17,819 bases of DNA, from assembly GCA_031273735.1 (NCBI GenBank), contig JAISRI010000201.1, positions 1-17,819 of the forward strand, written 5' to 3'. Positions within the stretch are counted from its first letter, which is position 1; the number at the start of each line of letters is the position of its first letter. The notes beneath the pieces are model-generated. The model made no database searches. It was not told the DNA's origin and saw only the letters and a list, made by a program, of their open reading frames with translations. This DNA comes from Helicobacteraceae bacterium (GTDB lineage: Bacteria > Campylobacterota > Campylobacteria > Campylobacterales > SZUA-545). A program made the translations under genes and the position numbers. Shown one piece after another: positions 14,803 through 17,819 of the stretch.

Positions 14803-15026
14803 AATAATGGGGTACGGACAAACGGCGCATAACAGGAATGATTACGCTTCGCCGCCGTGAGCGGTTGGGGTTATGGTCTTGCTTTAGTCTCCGCTCTGCT
14901 TCATTTCCGCGCAAAACCTCCGCCACATTTTGTCTCGGGCTTGGTCTTCGCTTTGCAAAGCTTTTATTCAAGCCGCTAAAACGTCGCATACAGCTAGAAC
15001 GCTATACGGCATTTGCCCTAAAATTG
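14803..15026. repeat. Dispersed ~220-bp element, copy 1
   Basis: The copy begins AATAATGGGGTACGG and ends CCTAAAATTG, and it is clearly richer in GC than its flanks. Inside, GGACAAACGGCGCATAAC (14816-14833) and the complement of 15001-15018 match at 13 of 18 positions, giving imperfect inverted ends. The first ~33 and last ~30 bases closely match copy 2, and the middle matches patchily (for example AACCTCCG and the TTTTG region). The GCATAAC/GTTATGC-like ends and variable middle resemble integron attC sites, but conservation outside the ends is more like a MITE. A 74-codon ORF across it (14838-15062) is judged spurious. Confidence 0.75.
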
Positions 15027-15027
15027 A

Positions 15028-15056
15028 TTGACAATTTATTTGAAATCAAGTATACT
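15028..15056 (+). promoter_or_regulatory. Strong σ70-type promoter for the LRR gene
   Basis: A perfect -35 box TTGACA (15028-15033) is separated by exactly 17 bases from TATACT (15051-15056). It sits just outside the right end of repeat copy 1 and 20 bases before the LRR gene start, so the leader is short. AAGGA follows at 15066-15070. Confidence 0.85.
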
Positions 15057-15075
15057 GTATAAAAGAAGGAAATAA

Positions 15076-15840
15076 ATGAACAAAATATTGTCAGAATTTC
15101 ATTTCATAGAAATAAGCTCGCATATTAATAATGACGCGCTAAAAATTATTGAAAATATTGGTTTAGAAAATAAAGAATACATACAATTTTCATATTTATT
15201 TGAACCTAATAATAATGATATAAAAATAATGAATAGCTTTTTCAAAAACCATCCCGAAATATATTTCCGACGGATAAAAACGCCGTGGTTAAAATATTTA
15301 ACTAATGTTGAAAAATTCAGGCTTGATTTTACGGGCGAAAATATAAAATTAATAAAAAATTATAATATAAAAGGATTATATTTTGAAAATAAATTGGATA
15401 AAAAACGCGATTTAGCAATTATTGAACAATTCAAAGACACTCTTGAAGAATTAGCGTTTGAAGGAGAGCCAAAAAACGTAGAAAAAACAATAAGTCAATT
15501 AAAGAAACTGAAAAGATTATATTTGATTTCCGTAAGAATAACCAATTTTAACTTTTTGGAAGGAATCGGTATAGAAGATTTTTGGAATTATGGATCAAAA
15601 GTAAAAGATTGGAGTTATTTATCCGAAATTAAAACTATAAAAAAGTTAGGTATAAAGACAAATAGAACGTTGGAAAATATAGATTTTATAAAAGGATTGA
15701 ATAATTTAGAAAAATTGGAATTAACGTATCTATCAAAATTAAGTAACTTTCCCAATATCGATCATCTTAAAAAATTAAAATCAATAGTAATAAGTCAATG
15801 CAATAAGCTAGAAAATATAGATGAAATAAAAAATAAATAA
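15076..15840 (+). CDS. Leucine-rich-repeat protein
   Basis: This is a 254-residue AT-rich gene with its own promoter and ribosome binding site (AAGGA, 5 bases before ATG). There is no signal peptide or membrane helix, so it is probably cytoplasmic. From about residue 75 to the end it shows repeats of about 22 residues with the pattern L-x-x-L-x-L (for example LEELAFEG, LKKLKRLYLIS, IKKLGIK, LNNLEKLELTY, LKKLKSIVISQC), the leucine-rich-repeat solenoid. The N-terminal 75 residues are of unknown type. The C-terminus ends inside a repeat unit (CNKLENIDEIKNK), and the stop codon lies in the first bases of repeat copy 2, so the gene may have been cut by the repeat. LRRs bind proteins; the partner is unknown. 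Confidence 0.8.
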   Translation: MNKILSEFHFIEISSHINNDALKIIENIGLENKEYIQFSYLFEPNNNDIKIMNSFFKNHPEIYFRRIKTPWLKYLTNVEKFRLDFTGENIKLIKNYNIKGLYFENKLDKKRDLAIIEQFKDTLEELAFEGEPKNVEKTISQLKKLKRLYLISVRITNFNFLEGIGIEDFWNYGSKVKDWSYLSEIKTIKKLGIKTNRTLENIDFIKGLNNLEKLELTYLSKLSNFPNIDHLKKLKSIVISQCNKLENIDEIKNK

Positions 15841-16055
15841 TGAGGTACGGGCAAACGGCGCATAACAGAGACGTTTACGTTTCTCTGCCGTTGGCGGTGC
15901 AAGCTACGGTTTTGCTTTGGTCTTTGCTACGCTCCATTCCCACGCAGAACCTCCGTCATGTTTTGGTTCGCCGTAACACCGCGGTTTGCTTTATGGGCGG
16001 GCTGACAAAACATCGTCAACATACGGAACGTTATGCGACATTTACCACAAAATTG
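15836..16055. repeat. Dispersed ~220-bp element, copy 2
   Basis: It begins AATAATGAGGTACGG, overlapping the LRR stop codon, and ends CACAAAATTG. The imperfect inverted ends are 15849-15866 (GGGCAAACGGCGCATAAC) and 16030-16047, matching at 14 of 18 positions; the inner GCATAAC (15860-15866) and GTTATGC (16030-16036) are perfectly complementary. AGAGA...TCTCT inside (15867-15886) makes a small hairpin near the left end. The open frames 15840-16088 (plus) and 15927-16142 (minus) running across it are judged spurious. Confidence 0.75.
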
Positions 16056-16056
16056 G

Positions 16057-16751
16057 TGTACAAGCCCCAGATACCTTTGGCAGTTTAGCTCTAGGTTAGA
16101 TAAGGCTAATAGGCTACCAGCCGCCAAGGGAAACCAATGCAAACGGATTATCTATGGGCGAAGTTAGAGGATTTAAGGGACATAAAGGATTTGAGCGAAT
16201 AAGCGATCTGTATGCTTACTGACAATTAAAACCGCAAAAGAGCGATCAAAGATACTTAAATTCTCTGAAACCTATGTATTAGAAGCTCTTATTACGGGAT
16301 TAGACGAAGGGGCGCAAGATTCGATCGACGCAAAAGAAACAAAGAATGTCGCCATACCCTCCTATAAGGGTTCTGAGTTCAAGAAAGAGTTTGACGATCT
16401 TCTTAAAGGACGCAACCTAACGCATTATTGGACTTATCCTAGATCGCCTAAGACGAACGCTCGTAATGAAAGATTTAATGGGACGATACAAGAAAGCTTT
16501 GTCGATTACTACGAAGATTTGCTTTTTGCAGATATTGGCGATTACTACGAGGAACTGCTCTTTACAGACCTAGAGGGGTTTAATAGGCGTATCGCCGACC
16601 TAGCCCCAAAAACGCAAAAGCCGTTTTTGGCGACCTCGTTTGGCTGATTGATTACAACACAAAAATCCTGCATCGCGGCTTAGGTTTGAAAACTCCTGTA
16701 GAATACTTAGTTCAAAACCAATCCGACCGCCAAAGGTTATGGACTTGTACA
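16057..16751 (+). mobile_element. Degenerate IS481-like insertion sequence
   Basis: The left end reads TGTACAAGCCCC, then ATACCTTTGGCAGT (16057-16084). The complement of the right end (16726-16751) reads TGTACAAGTCC, then ATAACCTTTGGCGGT. These are good terminal inverted repeats of 26-28 bp beginning TGT, as in IS481-family elements. The span is 695 bp, about 300 bp shorter than a full IS481 element, and the N-terminal part of the transposase is missing. It starts 2 bases after repeat copy 2. No exact target duplication is seen immediately next to the ends. A 21-codon ORF with a good ribosome binding site (16137-16202) lies in its left part and is probably debris. Confidence 0.75.
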
Positions 16752-16784
16752 ATCCCTTGCACAAATTTTCCAAAACGGATATAA
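16195..16784 (+). pseudogene. Broken IS481-like (DDE) transposase
   Basis: A frame open from 16195 to a TGA at 16645 encodes the integrase-core C-terminal half: GSEFKKEFDDLL, LTHYWTYPRSPKTNARNERFNGTIQE (shown here as two adjoining pieces: LTHYWTYPRSP, KTNARNERFNGTIQE) and ESFVDYYEDLLF. The catalytic glutamate lies in NARNERFN. A +2 shift at 16596-16636 interrupts it; after the shift the frame continues WLIDYNTKILHRGLGLKTP and VEYLVQNQ to a stop at 16782-16784. The expected TDNG before GSEF is replaced by SYKG, so a catalytic aspartate is lost. The frame has no usable start and the first ~50 codons do not look like transposase. A DYYEDLLF/DYYEELLF duplication is also present. It is non-functional. 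Confidence 0.85.
16596..16636. repeat. 35-bp palindromic insertion flanked by CGACCT repeats
   Basis: CGACCT occurs at 16596-16601 and again at 16631-16636. Between them lies a 29-base segment whose arms CCAAAAACG (16606-16614) and CGTTTTTGG (16622-16630) form a perfect 9-bp stem. Removing one 35-bp unit restores the transposase reading frame (RIADLVWLIDYN), which shows it is an insertion with a 6-bp direct repeat, like a very small mobile palindrome or a slippage product. Confidence 0.75.
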
Positions 16785-16785
16785 T
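16757..16785 (+). promoter_or_regulatory. Promoter at the right edge of the IS
   Basis: TTGCAC (16757-16762), a 17-base spacer and TATAAT (16780-16785) form a near-consensus promoter. A second TATAAT follows at 16788-16793. The -35 box begins 6 bases outside the IS inverted repeat. It drives the lipoprotein gene, about 45 bases downstream. Confidence 0.75.
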
Positions 16786-16828
16786 TTTATAATGTTTGAA
16801 ACATGGAAATGAAATGGGAGAGGCTGTT

Positions 16829-17239
16829 ATGAAAAGGAATACCGTATTGTTTGGCGCAGTTATCGCCGCTTTGCTTTGCGTCTTGGCCGGTTGCGTAACC
16901 AATTTAAAACCCTACGACCCTTCACTACCGCCGGAACGGCAGAGTACATTAATAATAAACGGCACAATTTTTGTAACCGAATTTAACGGTAATACCGTAG
17001 ATTGGAACGCGGGATTTTTTGGCAAAGGAGAAGACATGGCAAGCGCAGTTATCAAAATTCCGCCCGGGCGTCATACTTTTACTGTAAATTACAGAAACTT
17101 TAATCGTATGTATGATTATTACGCAGATAATATTTCTGTTACTTATAAAGAGGAATTTAAAGCGGGGCATACGTATAGCATGAATGCAAAAAAACTTTCA
17201 TCTACGGTAAATGTCTATATCGAAGAAGTAGAAAAGTAA
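16829..17239 (+). CDS. Small secreted lipoprotein
   Basis: This is a 136-residue protein. The start is ATG 16829, because GGGAGAGG (16816-16823) lies 5 bases upstream and a lipoprotein signal peptide follows directly: MKRN, a hydrophobic stretch, then the lipobox LAGC with C22 as the lipidated residue. A TTG at 16796 and an ATG at 16814 are less suitable. The mature part is probably β-rich (STLIINGTIFVTEFNGNTVDW, here quoted as STLIINGTIF and VTEFNGNTVDW, then IKIPPGRHTFTVNY and GHTYSMNAKKL). This order, an early INGT strand, a PPGxHxFxVxY strand and a late AGHxY strand, is common in small surface or periplasmic lipoproteins of unknown function. It is less AT-rich than the STAND and LRR genes. 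Confidence 0.8.
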   Translation: MKRNTVLFGAVIAALLCVLAGCVTNLKPYDPSLPPERQSTLIINGTIFVTEFNGNTVDWNAGFFGKGEDMASAVIKIPPGRHTFTVNYRNFNRMYDYYADNISVTYKEEFKAGHTYSMNAKKLSSTVNVYIEEVEK

Positions 17240-17356
17240 AGGGAAGCGTAGCGACAACGCAAAGATGACTTACCCCATATTTGTAAAGCGGAGATAGTTG
17301 CTATGCAACAGGTCTTGCAATTTAGTGTATCGATAAAAAGAAACATGATCCCACGT

Positions 17357-17388
17357 CTTCCCGCCATTGAGGGCGGGAAGGCGATTTT
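17357..17388 (+). terminator. Rho-independent-type terminator
   Basis: CTTCCCGCC (17357-17365) pairs perfectly with GGCGGGAAG (17372-17380) across the loop ATTGAG, and GCGATTTTG follows. It is the strongest hairpin in the window, 117 bases after the lipoprotein stop. The 17240-17356 stretch holds only a 29-codon ORF that I do not believe. Confidence 0.65.
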
Positions 17389-17392
17389 GTAA

Positions 17393-17548
17393 TGGAGGTA
17401 AAAAATTGAATTTGTTGTAATAATATATAAATATCTTGTAACAATATGAATGAAAAATATATTAGAAAATTAATGTATTAAAAACATAATTCAAAATAAT
17501 ATAGAAACATATATTTTCTATAGTATTATTAAAATTATCATATCTCTT
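17393..17548. other. Extremely AT-rich non-coding stretch
   Basis: About 150 bases are almost all A and T, with many short ATAT/TATA runs and no ORF longer than a dozen codons. It may be the remains of another AT-rich gene, or a bent or easily melted segment between the terminator and repeat copy 3. Confidence 0.5.
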
Positions 17549-17670
17549 AGGTCAGTCGCTACGCTCCTTTACGCGCCTCGCCCCACTTAATTTGCCCAAT
17601 CCGGTCTTTGCCTCGTAAAGCCCTTATATGCCAACTAAAACGCCATATACAGCTAGAGCGTTTGCTCTAG
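17549..17670. repeat. Partial third copy of the dispersed element
   Basis: The 3' part, AAGCCCTTAT then CTAAAACGCCATATACAGCTAGAGCG, aligns with 14959-15002 of copy 1 (AAGCTTTTAT then CTAAAACGTCGCATACAGCTAGAACG). The preceding GTCAGTCGCTACGCTCC resembles the middle of copy 2. The conserved left end (GCATAAC side) is missing, and the right end is replaced by a perfect hairpin CTAGAGC/GCTCTAG (17653-17659 with 17664-17670). Confidence 0.6.
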
Positions 17671-17707
17671 ATACTTCCCTCCCCAAAAAAAATGTTTGGG
17701 AAATATA

Positions 17708-17736
17708 TTGATAAAAATGATAGAATAAAATATTAG
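17708..17736 (+). promoter_or_regulatory. Possible promoter of the last gene
   Basis: TTGATA (17708-17713), 17 bases and TATTAG (17731-17736) lie upstream of the last ORF; TAAAAT at 17726 and TATAAAAT at 17740 are alternative -10 boxes. AGGAA at 17750-17754 is the ribosome binding site. Just upstream, CCCAAA and TTTGGG (about 17683-17700) form a weak hairpin around an A8 run. Confidence 0.35.
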
Positions 17737-17759
17737 TTTATAAAATTGTAGGAAATAAT

Positions 17760-17819
17760 ATGGTTATTCTAATTGGCGGCGCGGGATATGTTGGTAAAAC
17801 CTTGATAGCTCAAAAATTA
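17760..17819 (+). CDS. P-loop nucleotide-binding protein (5' end only)
   Basis: The first 20 codons are present and run off the window. The protein begins MVILIGGAGYVGKTLIAQKL, a hydrophobic β-strand followed by the Walker A motif GAGYVGKT and a helix. This arrangement at the extreme N-terminus is typical of small P-loop kinases and ATP-binding proteins of the AAA_33/zeta-like type. AGGAA lies 5 bases upstream of the ATG. The family cannot be fixed from 20 residues. It follows repeat copy 3 directly, as the LRR gene follows copy 1. Confidence 0.7.
   Translation, partial: MVILIGGAGYVGKTLIAQKL

Noticed and set aside
14838..15062. 74-codon plus-strand ORF (and the minus-strand ORF 14684-14989)
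   Set aside because: Both run across repeat copy 1, lack ribosome binding sites and have arginine/serine-rich composition typical of shadow frames; the repeat explains the sequence.
15840..16142. ORFs 15840-16088 (plus) and 15927-16142 (minus)
   Set aside because: They lie within repeat copy 2 and the IS left end, and there is no protein-like conservation between the two repeat copies.
16137..16202. 21-codon ORF (MQTDYLWAKLED...) with AAGGG before it
   Set aside because: Very short, inside the left part of the decayed IS; probably leftover sequence. A leader peptide cannot be excluded.
17303..17392. 29-codon ORF ending in the terminator hairpin
   Set aside because: Its last codons are the terminator stem itself, and no homologous pattern is recognised.
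14542..17819. CRISPR array
   Set aside because: The repeats are about 220 bp, few and irregularly spaced, with genes between them; no short regularly spaced repeats are seen.
1..17819. tRNA, rRNA or riboswitch genes
   Set aside because: No cloverleaf-like, rRNA or recognised riboswitch sequence was noticed on reading either strand; a covariance-model scan would be needed for certainty.

Overview
The window is bacterial and has two parts. Positions 1 to about 11,860 are a compact chromosome-like segment of medium GC, with close gene spacing, 1- and 4-bp start/stop overlaps, AAGGAG-type ribosome binding sites and many GATCG words. The gene set is that of a Gram-negative with an outer membrane: an MlaF-type ABC ATPase, a Spy/CpxP-like periplasmic protein, YceI and an M23 peptidase. 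The short ThyX and the style of the two-component pair make Campylobacterota (epsilonproteobacteria) my best guess; this is inference and no rRNA is present to test it.

Core layout. An OmpR-type response regulator and its histidine kinase (58-1910) are followed by a secreted Spy/CpxP-like protein (2038-2445) and secreted YceI (2555-3088), which together look like an envelope-stress module. Facing them on the minus strand are mlaF and prmC, overlapping by 4 bp. Next come a HAD phosphatase, an exported MORN-repeat protein, thyX with a coupled small membrane protein, an RRM RNA-binding protein (minus), a tandem universal stress protein followed by a probable 42-residue membrane protein, an M23 peptidase and HU (both minus), then a Bax-like glucosaminidase overlapping glutaminase glsA.

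Accessory part (about 11,860 to the end). Composition drops abruptly to very AT-rich. An 871-residue STAND (NB-ARC type) NTPase with C-terminal TPRs is followed by a 49-residue orphan ORF. Then come two copies of a GC-richer element of about 220 bp with imperfect 18-bp inverted ends, placed on either side of a leucine-rich-repeat gene that has its own TTGACA-17-TATACT promoter. Directly after the second copy lies a decayed IS481-like element with terminal inverted repeats. Its transposase carries a 36-bp tandem duplication and a 35-bp palindromic insertion flanked by CGACCT repeats. A promoter at the right edge of the insertion sequence drives a small lipoprotein gene. A third, partial copy of the repeat lies near 17,550-17,670, and the window ends in the first 20 codons of a P-loop protein.

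The pattern of single genes with their own expression signals separated by structured repeats resembles a cassette array or integron-like hotspot. No integrase gene is visible, and a MITE-like repeat family explains the data equally well. The STAND protein is a plausible defence or signalling gene, but nothing in the sequence proves that role.
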